DNA from: Gallionellaceae bacterium
GTDB lineage: Bacteria; Pseudomonadota; Gammaproteobacteria; Burkholderiales; Gallionellaceae
Direction: 5' to 3'
Length of the DNA: 51,675 nt
Assembly (NCBI GenBank): GCA_006218055.1
Contig: VBWD01000003.1
Span: forward strand, 1-51,675
In this document: positions 44,097 through 51,675 of the stretch, one piece after another
How positions within the stretch are numbered: the first letter of the stretch is position 1
Layout: every line of letters starts with the position of its first letter
The notes under the pieces: generated by a model
What the model saw: the letters and a program-made list of their open reading frames with translations, nothing else
Told to the model about the DNA's origin: nothing
Database searches by the model: none
Made by a program: the position numbers and the translations under genes

Positions 44097-44471
44097 ATGC
44101 CTTTGCCTAAAGCCGTTGTCACCATCCCCCTCGCGCTCGTTACCATCGTTGCGGCTGTGTTCGCCGCCTATACATGGGTGGCGTTGACGTGGAACTATTC
44201 GGAGGGGGAGCGCGCGGGTTTCATGCAGAAACTGTCGAAGAAGGGCTGGCTGTGCAAGACTTGGGAAGGTGAGCTTTCGCTGGTGGCTTTGCCGGGTGCG
44301 GCGCCTGAGAAGTTCTTGTTCACCGTGCGTGAGGATGCCGTAGCAGACAAGATCAACAAGCTCGTGGGCCAACGCGTGGCGTTGGTGTATGCAGAACACA
44401 AAGGTGTACCCACTAGCTGTTTTGGTGACACCGCGTATTTCGTGTCAGATGTAAAAGTAGTTCAACCGTAA
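44097..44471 (+). CDS. Conserved small membrane-anchored protein
   Basis: A 124-residue protein with one N-terminal membrane anchor (about residues 5-27) and a soluble part with the conserved ERAGFMQKLSKKGWLCKTWEGELSLVALPG block and PTSCFGDTAYFVSDV at the end. Similar betaproteobacterial proteins exist without a proven function; database names as 6-phosphogluconate dehydrogenase are not supported by the sequence. Two cysteines (one in WLCKTW, one in TSCFG) might form a disulfide. AGGAAAG lies 5 bp before the ATG. Confidence 0.78.
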   Translation: MPLPKAVVTIPLALVTIVAAVFAAYTWVALTWNYSEGERAGFMQKLSKKGWLCKTWEGELSLVALPGAAPEKFLFTVREDAVADKINKLVGQRVALVYAEHKGVPTSCFGDTAYFVSDVKVVQP

Positions 44472-44480
44472 CCAATCACT

Positions 44481-44577
44481 CCTTCCCCCATGCAGGGGGA
44501 AGGCTGGGATGGGGGTAGAGTTCTAAAACATCAGCGTTTCTACCCCCTCCCTAACCCTCCCCCTGCATGGGGGAGGG
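44481..44577. repeat. Long GC-rich inverted repeat, copy B
   Basis: It has the same arms as 9051-9152: CCTTCCCCCATGCAGGGGG... to GGGGGTAGAG on the left and CTACCCCCTCCC... to CATGGGGGAGGGG on the right, with a different loop (TTCTAAAACATCAGCGTTT). It is between a small membrane protein gene and the Tim44-like gene. The left arms differ at only one or two positions between copies. Confidence 0.7.
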
Positions 44578-44627
44578 GATGTGGAGATGAATATTATTTA
44601 GTTTATTTTTATACCTAGAGGAATCCG

Positions 44628-45476
44628 ATGAAACGTTTCGCCATTTTCTTGACCATCGTTCTGGCCAGTCTTTCTTTGCTCGCAGCTAACGCGGAAGCCA
44701 AGCGCTTCGGTGGTGGCGGCAGCATCGGCAAACAACGCAGCATGAGCGCGCCACCGCAAAAGGCGGATGCTGCGCCTGCTCAACAAGCGGCCCCTGCAGC
44801 AGCGGGTGCGGCGGCAGCCAAGCAACCAAACAAATGGCTGGGCCCATTGGCAGGTATCGCTGCCGGTCTGGGCTTGGCGGCATTGTTCTCGCACTTCGGT
44901 TTGGGTGAAGGCATGGGTATGTTGCTGATGATCATCGCAGGCGCGATCGCGGTGTTCTTCCTTATCTCCATGTTCCGCAAGAAGCAGCAACCTGCGATGC
45001 AATACGCAGGCTCTGCACCTAGTAATGCAGGTTATCAAGCCCCCGCTCAACCTGTTGTGAGTGGCGGTAGTGCCGCACCAACGGCGCCTGTGGCTGCGGC
45101 GAACATCCCTGCCGATTTCCCTGTGGATAGCTTCTTGCGCGGCGCGAAGACGACCTTCATCCGCCTGCAAGCAGCGAACGACCGCAAGGATTTGAACGAT
45201 ATCCGCGAATACACCACGCCTGAGATGTACGCCGAGATCTCGATGCAGATGCAAGAGCGCGGCGATGCAGCGCAGAAGACCGACGTGGGCTTCGTGAATG
45301 CGAGCCTGTTGGAAGTGGTGACTGAGAACGACATCGCGACCGCTAGCGTACGCATGACAGGTCAGATCCGTGAGAACAACGGTGCACCTGAGAACTTCGA
45401 CGAGATCTGGCATGTGCAGAAAGACTTGAAGGACGACAAGGCGGTTTGGCTGTTGTCTGGAATCCAGCAGGTTTAA
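44628..45476 (+). CDS. Tim44-like domain protein
   Basis: A 282-residue protein. An N-terminal signal sequence (1-24) is followed by a Gly-rich then Ala/Pro/Gln-rich linker (KRFGGGGSIGKQRSM), a hydrophobic stretch with two possible spans (72-90 and 95-117), another linker, and a C-terminal Tim44-like domain from about 160 (VDSFLRGAKTTFIRLQAANDRKDLNDIREYTTPEMYAEI). In bacteria such proteins are membrane-associated but have no defined role. GAGGA precedes the ATG. A strong terminator follows. Confidence 0.88.
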   Translation: MKRFAIFLTIVLASLSLLAANAEAKRFGGGGSIGKQRSMSAPPQKADAAPAQQAAPAAAGAAAAKQPNKWLGPLAGIAAGLGLAALFSHFGLGEGMGMLLMIIAGAIAVFFLISMFRKKQQPAMQYAGSAPSNAGYQAPAQPVVSGGSAAPTAPVAAANIPADFPVDSFLRGAKTTFIRLQAANDRKDLNDIREYTTPEMYAEISMQMQERGDAAQKTDVGFVNASLLEVVTENDIATASVRMTGQIRENNGAPENFDEIWHVQKDLKDDKAVWLLSGIQQV

Positions 45477-45497
45477 GTTGAAACTCAAGTAAACTAG

Positions 45498-45530
45498 AGG
45501 GCACAGCGACTTCGCTGTGCCCTTTTTATT
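45498..45530 (+). terminator. Rho-independent terminator after the Tim44-like gene
   Basis: AGGGCACAGCGA/TCGCTGTGCCCT forms a 12-bp stem with a very short loop, immediately followed by TTTTTATT. It starts 22 bp after the stop codon. It is oriented for plus-strand transcription and ends 15 bp before ubiB. Confidence 0.9.
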
Positions 45531-45544
45531 TGAGCTCGTTAGCA

Positions 45545-47068
45545 ATGCGCTTCTTTCGCTTACTCAAGATCATCTTCATCGTCCTGCGCTTCGGCCTAGA
45601 CGAGTTCCTATTGGCACACGAGCGCACGAGTTGGATATTGCGACCGCTCAATTGGCTGCTGTTCTTCCGCGATGTGTCGCGCCCCCGTGCGGAGCGTCTG
45701 CGTCTGGCTCTGGAAGCGCTGGGTCCCATCTTCGTCAAGTTCGGCCAGTTACTTTCCACACGCCGCGACCTGATCCCTACCGACATCGCCGATGAGTTGG
45801 CGAAGCTGCAAGACCAAGTACCGCCCTTCCCTTCTGCACAAGCTGTCTCCTTGCTAGAAACGGCTTACGGCAAGCGCCTGAGCGAAGTGTTCACTAGCTT
45901 CGACGAGACGCCCATCGCCAGCGCATCGGTCGCACAAGTGCATTTCGCTGTATTGCCGAACGGACATGAAGTGGCGGTGAAGATATTGCGCCCCGGCATC
46001 AAACACACGATCGATCACGACATCGCCTTGTTGCAGATCTGCGCGGGGTTGATCGAACGTTGGTGGTCTGACGGCAAACGCTTGAAGCCGAAGTTGGTCG
46101 TCGCTGAGTTCGAGAAATATCTGCATGACGAGTTGGACTTGATGCGCGAGGCGGCGAACGCCAGCCAACTACGTCGCAACTTCTCTGACGCGAAATTGTT
46201 GCTTGTCCCTGAGGTGCATTGGGATTGGTGTTCCGAACAGGTGATGGTGATGGAGCGGATGCACGGCATCCCCATCAGTCAGATCGGTGCGTTGCGCGAA
46301 GCGGGGATCAACTTGTCGAAGTTAGCCAGCGACGGTGTAGAGATCTTCTACACGCAGGTGTTCCGCGACGGTTTCTTCCATGCCGACATGCACCCCGGCA
46401 ACATCTTGGTGGCACTCGATGGGCGGTATGTGGCACTTGATTTCGGCATCATGGGCACGCTCACCGACAACGATAAGAACTACCTCGCACATAACTTCAT
46501 AGCCTTCTTCAATCGCGATTACAAGCGAGTGGCCGAGCTGCACATCGAGTCGGGTTGGGCCCCGGCGGATACTCGCGTGGATGAATTTGAAGCAGCGATC
46601 CGTTCCGTGTGCGAACCTATCTTCGACAAACCTTTGCGCGATGTCTCGTTCGGCAAAGTGTTGTTGCGCTTGTTCCAAACCTCGCGTCGTTTCGGCATCG
46701 AGATCCAACCGCAATTGGTGTTGTTGCAAAAGACACTACTGAACATCGAAGGGCTAGGATTGCAGCTCAATCCTGAACTTGATCTGTGGAAGACCGCGAA
46801 GCCTTGGTTGGAACGTTGGATGAGTGAGCAAGTAGGCTGGCGCGGTTTCATCAAGACCTTGCGCGCGGAAGCTCCCCGTTACGCATCGCTACTCCCTCAA
46901 CTCCCTCGTTTGCTGCATCAGCGCTTGAAGGATGATGTTGCCGCGCAAGCCGCACCGCTGTTGCTTGCGATGTTGGCAGAACAAAAAAAACGCAATGCCT
47001 GGTTATCGGTCATTGCGCTCTTGTTGGCGGCCACACTGGGCCTAGCCGCTTACGTCCATCTGCTCTAA
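45545..47068 (+). CDS. ubiB: UbiB/ABC1 family protein of ubiquinone biosynthesis
   Basis: A 507-residue atypical protein kinase-like ATPase needed for aerobic ubiquinone synthesis. It has the KxGQ motif in [17 protein letters not shown], the ATP-binding-region [25 protein letters not shown], the catalytic-like [13 protein letters not shown], and DFGIMG. Two C-terminal membrane spans are expected (LLLAMLAEQ... and the final [22 protein letters not shown]). ATG 45545 is used. It converges with parA and overlaps its end by 4 bp. Confidence 0.93.
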   Translation: MRFFRLLKIIFIVLRFGLDEFLLAHERTSWILRPLNWLLFFRDVSRPRAERLRLALEALGPIFVKFGQLLSTRRDLIPTDIADELAKLQDQVPPFPSAQAVSLLETAYGKRLSEVFTSFDETPIASASVAQVHFAVLPNGHEVAVKILRPGIKHTIDHDIALLQICAGLIERWWSDGKRLKPKLVVAEFEKYLHDELDLMREAANASQLRRNFSDAKLLLVPEVHWDWCSEQVMVMERMHGIPISQIGALREAGINLSKLASDGVEIFYTQVFRDGFFHADMHPGNILVALDGRYVALDFGIMGTLTDNDKNYLAHNFIAFFNRDYKRVAELHIESGWAPADTRVDEFEAAIRSVCEPIFDKPLRDVSFGKVLLRLFQTSRRFGIEIQPQLVLLQKTLLNIEGLGLQLNPELDLWKTAKPWLERWMSEQVGWRGFIKTLRAEAPRYASLLPQLPRLLHQRLKDDVAAQAAPLLLAMLAEQKKRNAWLSVIALLLAATLGLAAYVHLL

Positions 47069-47829
47069 ATAAATCCGCTGTCCATCAGTTCCTTCGCTAG
47101 CGCCTTGTAGTCTGCCGCACCAGGACTATTGGGTGCGTATGCGAACACATCCAAACCGTGCATCGGGCTCGTTGCCAAGGCGACCGTCTCACCGATACGC
47201 GTCTTACACAACAGGCTACCGTATCTCTCTCTTAGTTGGTCATAGATGTCGAAAGACAACTTGCGCCGTGAATCGAAACGGGTGACGACGATGCGGCGTT
47301 CGAATTTACGTTGTAACTTCTTCTCCAGCACATTCAGTGCGCTATCCAAACGATGTACGCCATGTTGTGAAAGGTAGTCTGCGGAAACGGGAATGAGCAC
47401 TTTGTCTGCTGCGAGTAGCGCATTGAGAGTCAATACACCTAGCATCGGGCAGCAGTCGATAAGGATGGGGGCGCCTGTGAGCGACAGCTCTTCACTCAAG
47501 CCCTGCTTCAACATCTTGGCGGCTTGTGGGTCGCTACCGTATAGGGCATCTATCTTTGAAAGTTCGAGCGTGGCGGGAATGAGTTGCCAGCCAGCCGGGG
47601 TCTCATAGATCAACTTGGCGAGCGGTGTGTGTTCCTTGAAGAAAGACACGATGCTCTTCGCTTGTGAGGTGCCATGCTTGAGGCCTGACGCAAGGCTCAG
47701 GTGCCCCTGCGGATCCATGTCGATGGCGATTGGGCTGCGTTGAGCCAAAGACAATGCCGCTGTCAGATTCAGACAGGTCGTGGTCTTTCCTACTCCACCT
47801 TTTTGATTGAATACGGCGATGACCGCCAT
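47065..47829 (-). CDS. ParA-family ATPase (orphan)
   Basis: A 254-residue deviant Walker A ATPase. KGGVGKT lies at 10-16 ([17 protein letters not shown]), [10 protein letters not shown] contains the switch I aspartate and [16 protein letters not shown] the Walker B region. No parB, MinE or partner gene adjoins it, so the cargo is unknown. Chromosomal orphan ParA proteins place chemoreceptor clusters, carboxysomes or other structures. ATG 47829 starts the conserved [18 protein letters not shown] extension upstream is unlikely. It converges with ubiB. Confidence 0.9.
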   Translation of the reverse strand: MAVIAVFNQKGGVGKTTTCLNLTAALSLAQRSPIAIDMDPQGHLSLASGLKHGTSQAKSIVSFFKEHTPLAKLIYETPAGWQLIPATLELSKIDALYGSDPQAAKMLKQGLSEELSLTGAPILIDCCPMLGVLTLNALLAADKVLIPVSADYLSQHGVHRLDSALNVLEKKLQRKFERRIVVTRFDSRRKLSFDIYDQLRERYGSLLCKTRIGETVALATSPMHGLDVFAYAPNSPGAADYKALAKELMDSGFI

Positions 47830-47957
47830 GTTGGTACGTCTCCACATAAGTGGGGACGGGTGTTGGAACCAAGCATCTCAGACGCTATCACCATGATCGC
47901 TCACCGTGTAGTGCTGCCTGTATGCGCGGTTTGTGGTTTCGACCGCCCTTTCGGGCT

Positions 47958-47986
47958 TAACCTGCTACGCAGGTTAGTCTTCACCG
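47958..47986. repeat. TAACCTGC palindromic repeat, copy 2
   Basis: TAACCTGC-TAC-GCAGGTTA followed by GTCTTCACCG. It is related to 38073-38100. It lies between parA and glmS, just beside a longer inverted repeat. A small GCCC-TTTC-GGGC hairpin precedes it at 47945-47956. No gene occurs between 47830 and 48019. Confidence 0.6.
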
Positions 47987-48059
47987 CAAGCCAAGAAACC
48001 TCGCGTTCACAAATCGTCGTTATTCCACCGTGACGGATTTCGCGAGGTTTCTTGGCTTG
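47987..48059. repeat. 19-bp inverted repeat joining the glmS 3' end and its downstream flank
   Basis: CAAGCCAAGAAACCTCGCG at 47987-48005 is the exact reverse complement of 48041-48059. The right arm is inside the glmS coding region (codons for KPRNLA, close to the C-terminus), so the left arm is an inverted partial copy of glmS placed just after its stop. The transcript can form a 19-bp stem with a 35-base loop that contains the glmS stop codon. A termination or stability role is inference. Confidence 0.8.
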
Positions 48060-49843
48060 TCCACATCCGTTCCCTTTTCCAGTGCTACGTAATATGCCAG
48101 CAGCTGTAAAGGGATAGTGTGCAGAATAGGACTCAAAAAGCCCGCGTGTTCGGGCATTTGCAGGATGTGGACGCCGTCGGACTCTTTGATGTGGGTCTGG
48201 GCATCGGCAAAGACGAACAACTCTCCACCGCGTGCTTTGACTTCTTGCAGGTTCGACTTCAGTTTTTCCAACAGCGTGTCGTTCGGCGCGACCGATACCA
48301 CAGGCATATCAGCATCTACCAGAGCCAGCGGGCCGTGCTTCAGTTCACCCGCAGGATAGGCTTCTGCGTGGATGTAGGAGATCTCTTTGAGCTTCAACGC
48401 GCCTTCGGCCGCGATCGGGAAGTGCATGCCACGTCCCAAGAACAGGGCGTGGTGCTTGTTGGCAAAGTGCTTGGCCATTTCGGCGATCTTCGGCTCCAGT
48501 GCCAATACCTTTTGCACCGCCGCCGGCAGATGGCGCAACTCATGCAAGAACTGTTGTTCGCGGTCTGCATTCAGACGACCGCGCAGTTTTGCCATGACCA
48601 AGGTCAGCAGGAACAGGGCGGCGAGTTGGGTAGTAAAGGCTTTGGTCGAAGCCACGCCGATCTCAGGACCTGCACGGGTCAGCAGTCGCAGTTTGGACTG
48701 GCGGATGATGGCGCTCTCAGGCACGTTGCAGATGGCCAATGTGAAAGCATGGCCTGTTGCTTTTGCGTGGATGAGTGCAGCCAGCGTGTCTGCCGTTTCT
48801 CCAGATTGCGAGATGGTGACGACCAAGATCTTTGGGTTGGGTACGCTGACGCGGTAGCGATATTCGCTCGCGATTTCTACGTTGCACGGGATGCCTGCGA
48901 TCTCTTCCAGCCAATATTTGGCGACTTGACCTGAGTGATTGCTGGTGCCGCAGGCAAGGATGAGGATGCTTTCGACCTGCGGGAAGATGGTGTTGGCTTC
49001 CGCACCGAAGATGCCGGGCACCAATGATTGGCTGTTACATACCGACTCCAAGGTGTTCGCCAGTGCTTGGGGTTGTTCGTGGATCTCTTTCTGCATGTAG
49101 TGTTGGTACTCACCCAGCTCGACGCTATCGTTGTCCAATTCACTCACATGCACAGCTCGTTGCACCGCATTTCCTTGTTGATCGAAGATGCGGTAGTTCG
49201 CCAAGTTCACCTCGACCACATCGCCTTCTTCCAGATACACCACGTTCTTGGTGACTTGCAGAAGGGCTGACATATCTGATGCGACGAAGTGCTCACCTAC
49301 ACCAACACCCAACAACAGCGGGCTCCCCTTGCGTGCGGCGATGAGTTGATGCGGGTTATCAGCCGCTACGACACCAATAGCGTAGGCACCGACTAACTGC
49401 GACAACGCCATCTGAGTGGCGACTAACAGGCTACCTTGGGCGTAGTGACTGTGTATCAGGTGAGCGATCACTTCGGTGTCGGTATCCGAGGTGAACTCGT
49501 AACCTTGTGCAGTCAGTTCTGTACGCAGTTCTTCGTAATTTTCGATGATGCCGTTGTGTACCACGGCAATAAGATCACGGCTCATGTGTGGGTGAGCGTT
49601 GCGTTCACTTGGCACTCCGTGTGTCGCCCAGCGCGTGTGAGCGATCCCTAACTCACCATAGGTGTTAGCGCTCTTTGTCGCTAGCTCTGCTACACGGCCT
49701 GCACTGCGAACACGTTCTAGTTTGGCATCGTGCACCACGACCAGGCCAGCCGAGTCATATCCTCGGTATTCCAAGCGCAACAATCCATTCACCAGCATGG
49801 AGACGATGTTTCTTTTGGCGACAGCGCCTACGATTCCGCACAT
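48020..49843 (-). CDS. glmS: Glutamine-fructose-6-phosphate aminotransferase (GlmS)
   Basis: A 607-residue enzyme making glucosamine 6-phosphate from fructose 6-phosphate and glutamine. Cys2 becomes the N-terminal nucleophile (MCGIVGAV), with HTRWATHG and [12 protein letters not shown] in the glutaminase domain. Two SIS domains follow ([43 protein letters not shown]), ending in LAKSVTVE. Amino-sugar supply for peptidoglycan and LPS is the role. It starts 1 bp after glmU in an atpC-glmU-glmS order; no glmS riboswitch lies upstream. Confidence 0.96.
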   Translation of the reverse strand: MCGIVGAVAKRNIVSMLVNGLLRLEYRGYDSAGLVVVHDAKLERVRSAGRVAELATKSANTYGELGIAHTRWATHGVPSERNAHPHMSRDLIAVVHNGIIENYEELRTELTAQGYEFTSDTDTEVIAHLIHSHYAQGSLLVATQMALSQLVGAYAIGVVAADNPHQLIAARKGSPLLLGVGVGEHFVASDMSALLQVTKNVVYLEEGDVVEVNLANYRIFDQQGNAVQRAVHVSELDNDSVELGEYQHYMQKEIHEQPQALANTLESVCNSQSLVPGIFGAEANTIFPQVESILILACGTSNHSGQVAKYWLEEIAGIPCNVEIASEYRYRVSVPNPKILVVTISQSGETADTLAALIHAKATGHAFTLAICNVPESAIIRQSKLRLLTRAGPEIGVASTKAFTTQLAALFLLTLVMAKLRGRLNADREQQFLHELRHLPAAVQKVLALEPKIAEMAKHFANKHHALFLGRGMHFPIAAEGALKLKEISYIHAEAYPAGELKHGPLALVDADMPVVSVAPNDTLLEKLKSNLQEVKARGGELFVFADAQTHIKESDGVHILQMPEHAGFLSPILHTIPLQLLAYYVALEKGTDVDKPRNLAKSVTVE

Positions 49844-49844
49844 A

Positions 49845-51199
49845 TTATTTCTTCACTTTCTGCGGGCGTTTCCACCCGTTGATGGTTATCTGCTTGCTAC
49901 GCGACAAAGTCAGTTCGTTATCGGGAGCATCTTTGGTGATGGTCGAACCCGCGCCGATGGTCGCGCCTTTGCCCACACGGACAGGAGCGACCAGCTGCGT
50001 GTCCGAACCGATGAAAGCATCGTCTTCGATGATGGTGCGGAATTTGTTCGCGCCATCGTAATTACAGGTGATAGTACCTGCACCGATATTGACGCGACTG
50101 CCCACCGTGCTGTCCCCGATATAACTTAGATGGTTGGCTTTGCTGCCTTTGCCGATCTCGCTATTTTTGATCTCGACAAAGTTACCGATGTGAGCATCTT
50201 CGGCTAGTTTCGTTCCGGGACGCAAACGTGCATATGGTCCGATGTGGCAGTTAGCCCCCACTTCGCTACTATCAATGTGGCTGTAAGCTGCGATCTGTGT
50301 TCCGTGTTCGATACTGGCGTCGCGCAGGATGCTGTAAGCCCCTACTTTCACTTTGTCGCCTAAAGTTACATTACCTTCGAAGATGCAACCGACGTCGATC
50401 TCGACGTCGCGTCCACAGGTCAGATTCCCGCGTACGTCCAAGCGGGCTGGGTCAGCCAAGGTGACGCCTTGCGCCATCAATTTACCCGCTACCGTTTGTT
50501 GCCACACGCGCTCTAACGTGGCGAGTTGTGATTTGTTATTGATACCTTCAACTTCCCAGCGCTGCGCAGGTTGTGCTGTGCTCACAGGAATGCCATCCGC
50601 AACGGCCATTGCCACGATGTCGGTGAGGTAGAACTCACCCTGAGCGTTGTTGTTACCTAACTTGCTCAACCACTCGCGCAACTTCTTAGTCGGCGCGATC
50701 AGGATGCCGGTATTCACTTCCTTGATTTTTCGTTGCTCGTCATTCGCATCTTTTTCTTCGACGATGCACTGAACTGCGCCTTGTGAATCACGCACGATGC
50801 GGCCATAGTTTCCAAGTTGACAGTGAGCAATACCAACCCCTCACCCGCTTGTTGCATCTGATGCAATGTCTCATGTTGGGTCAGCGGTACATCCCCGTAT
50901 AACACCAGCGTGCGGCTATCGTCTGCAAGATGCGGCATCGCTTGTTGCACCGCATGGCCAGTGCCAAGTTGAGGTTCTTGAATGACGAACTGCGCACCGT
51001 AACTAGCCATCGCCTGTGGTACTGCGTCACCACCGTGTCCGTACACTACGCAAATCTGTTTGGGATTCAGCTCGACCGCTCTATCCAACACATGTTGCAC
51101 CAACAGCTTCCCCGCGAGTGCATGCAACACTTTGGGCTTGTCGGAGTACATGCGTGTGCCTTTGCCGGCAGCGAGGATGACGATGTTCAAGGCGTTCAT
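49845..51199 (-). CDS. glmU: Bifunctional GlmU (acetyltransferase/uridyltransferase), frame-disrupted by an apparent 10-base loss
   Basis: The two open frames together cover a full GlmU. The first (from ATG 51199) has the pyrophosphorylase signature [32 protein letters not shown] and LYGDVPL, then reads LLTVNLE. Near 50806-50811 the frame changes; the second continues [21 protein letters not shown] through the hexapeptide-repeat acetyltransferase half ([29 protein letters not shown]) to TAA at 49845. The family has LENPTGYGRI here, so about ten bases (NPTG codons) are missing. GlmU makes UDP-GlcNAc and is essential, so a sequencing or assembly error is more likely than a true loss. Confidence 0.9.
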
Positions 51200-51244
51200 A
51201 TCAGTGGCTTTTTGAGGATGGCGAAGTATATCGCCCAGGCAACA

Positions 51245-51268
51245 AAAAAGCAGCCGAAGCTGCTTTTT
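51245..51268. terminator. Bidirectional intrinsic terminator between atpC and glmU
   Basis: AAAAAGCAGC-CGAA-GCTGCTTTTT is a perfect stem with A-run and T-run, so it can end transcripts in either direction. It lies 24 bp after the atpC stop and closes the atp operon (minus strand). glmU starts 45 bp further on. Confidence 0.88.
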
Positions 51269-51291
51269 GTTGATTGCTTTTGATGCGTTGC

Positions 51292-51675
51292 TTAGTGCGT
51301 GTTCTTGCGCATCTGAGAGATGGCGCGCAATTGCGCCAACGCTTCGGCCAATTCTGCTTGGGCGGCCGCGTAGTCAATGTCGGAACTACGGTTCTTCATC
51401 GCTTCTTCAGCTGCTTGCTTGGCTTCCAGTGCACGCGCTTCGTCAAGATCCGCACCACGGATGGCGGTATCTGCCAACACGGTGATGACGTTAGGCTGAA
51501 TCTCCAGCATGCCGCCGGAAACATAGACCAACTCTTCTTGTTCTTGGTCTGGGCGCTTGATGCGAACCGCACCAGGTTTGATACGCGTCATCAACGCGGT
51601 GTGGCGCGGGTAGATTCCCAGCTCGCCCATTTCGCCTGGAACTACGACGAACTCGGCCAAGCCGGAGAAGATCTG
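51292..51675 (-). CDS. atpC: ATP synthase epsilon subunit, 5' end outside the window
   Basis: The frame is open from base 51675 (QIFSGLAEF...) to TAA at 51292, about 127 residues of a family about 140 long. The N-terminal beta-sandwich shows [21 protein letters not shown], with [25 protein letters not shown]. The C-terminal helical hairpin is Ala/Glu-rich and ends [16 protein letters not shown]. It is the last gene of the F1Fo ATP synthase operon and regulates rotation and coupling. The TTG near 51660 is internal, not a start. Confidence 0.93.
   Translation of the reverse strand, partial: QIFSGLAEFVVVPGEMGELGIYPRHTALMTRIKPGAVRIKRPDQEQEELVYVSGGMLEIQPNVITVLADTAIRGADLDEARALEAKQAAEEAMKNRSSDIDYAAAQAELAEALAQLRAISQMRKNTH

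Noticed and set aside
49844-49900. glmS ribozyme-riboswitch upstream of glmS
   Set aside because: glmS begins one base after the glmU stop; there is no leader, and this class is typical of Gram-positive bacteria.
50700-50830. Programmed frameshift in glmU
   Set aside because: No slippery heptamer is present, and homologous residues (NPTG) are missing at the junction, which points to base loss rather than recoding.

Overview
The window looks like a chromosomal segment of a betaproteobacterium, most likely from the Nitrosomonadales/Gallionellaceae neighbourhood (inference from gene content and order; no 16S rRNA is present). Supporting signs are atpC-glmU-glmS order, a stand-alone RfaE2, the rsmI/lpoA/yraN/diaA/dolP cluster, a class II PyrC next to an unlinked pyrB-pseudo-dihydroorotase pair, and a complete PilGHIJ-ChpA chemosensory operon. 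Coding density is very high. Many neighbours overlap by 4 bp (ATGA), no intergenic gap exceeds about 190 bp, and no tRNA, rRNA or CRISPR array was seen.

Layout. 0-4.5 kb: envelope cluster on the minus strand (lpoA-like, yraN, disrupted diaA, dolP, rfaE2, DUF971) divergent from rsmI. 4.6-9.0 kb: AcrAB-type RND pump. 9.2-13.4 kb: pyrC, a small toxin-antitoxin pair, gamma-carbonic anhydrase and small conserved genes. 13.4-18.2 kb: polyphosphate block (two-domain PPK2, SixA, a lysine-rich small protein, PPK1) with YggX. 18.2-24.8 kb: argA, tautomerase, rsmE, redoxin, trkA-trkH. 24.9-33.1 kb: twitching chemosensory operon pilG-pilH-pilI-pilJ-chpA. 33.3-38.0 kb: photolyase, yqgE-ruvX-pyrB-pyrC'. 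38.1-42.1 kb: prlC, a DUF4124-glutaredoxin protein, a DUF433/DUF5615 TA pair coupled to xthA. 42.15-43.4 kb: an apparent integron gene-cassette insertion with one well-formed attC site and no integrase in view. 43.4-51.7 kb: rluA, a Tim44-like protein, ubiB, an orphan ParA, glmS, glmU and the 5'-truncated atpC.

Three otherwise well-conserved genes (diaA, chpA, glmU) carry internal out-of-frame deletions. Because glmU is normally essential, these may be assembly or consensus errors rather than true pseudogenes; read-level checking would decide.

The most unusual parts are the attC-bounded cassette(s) carrying a DUF6615-like, nuclease-like protein; a MITE-like element present twice whose terminal repeats supply stop codons of flanking genes; several families of paired palindromes; and a 19-bp inverted copy of the glmS 3' end placed just downstream of glmS.
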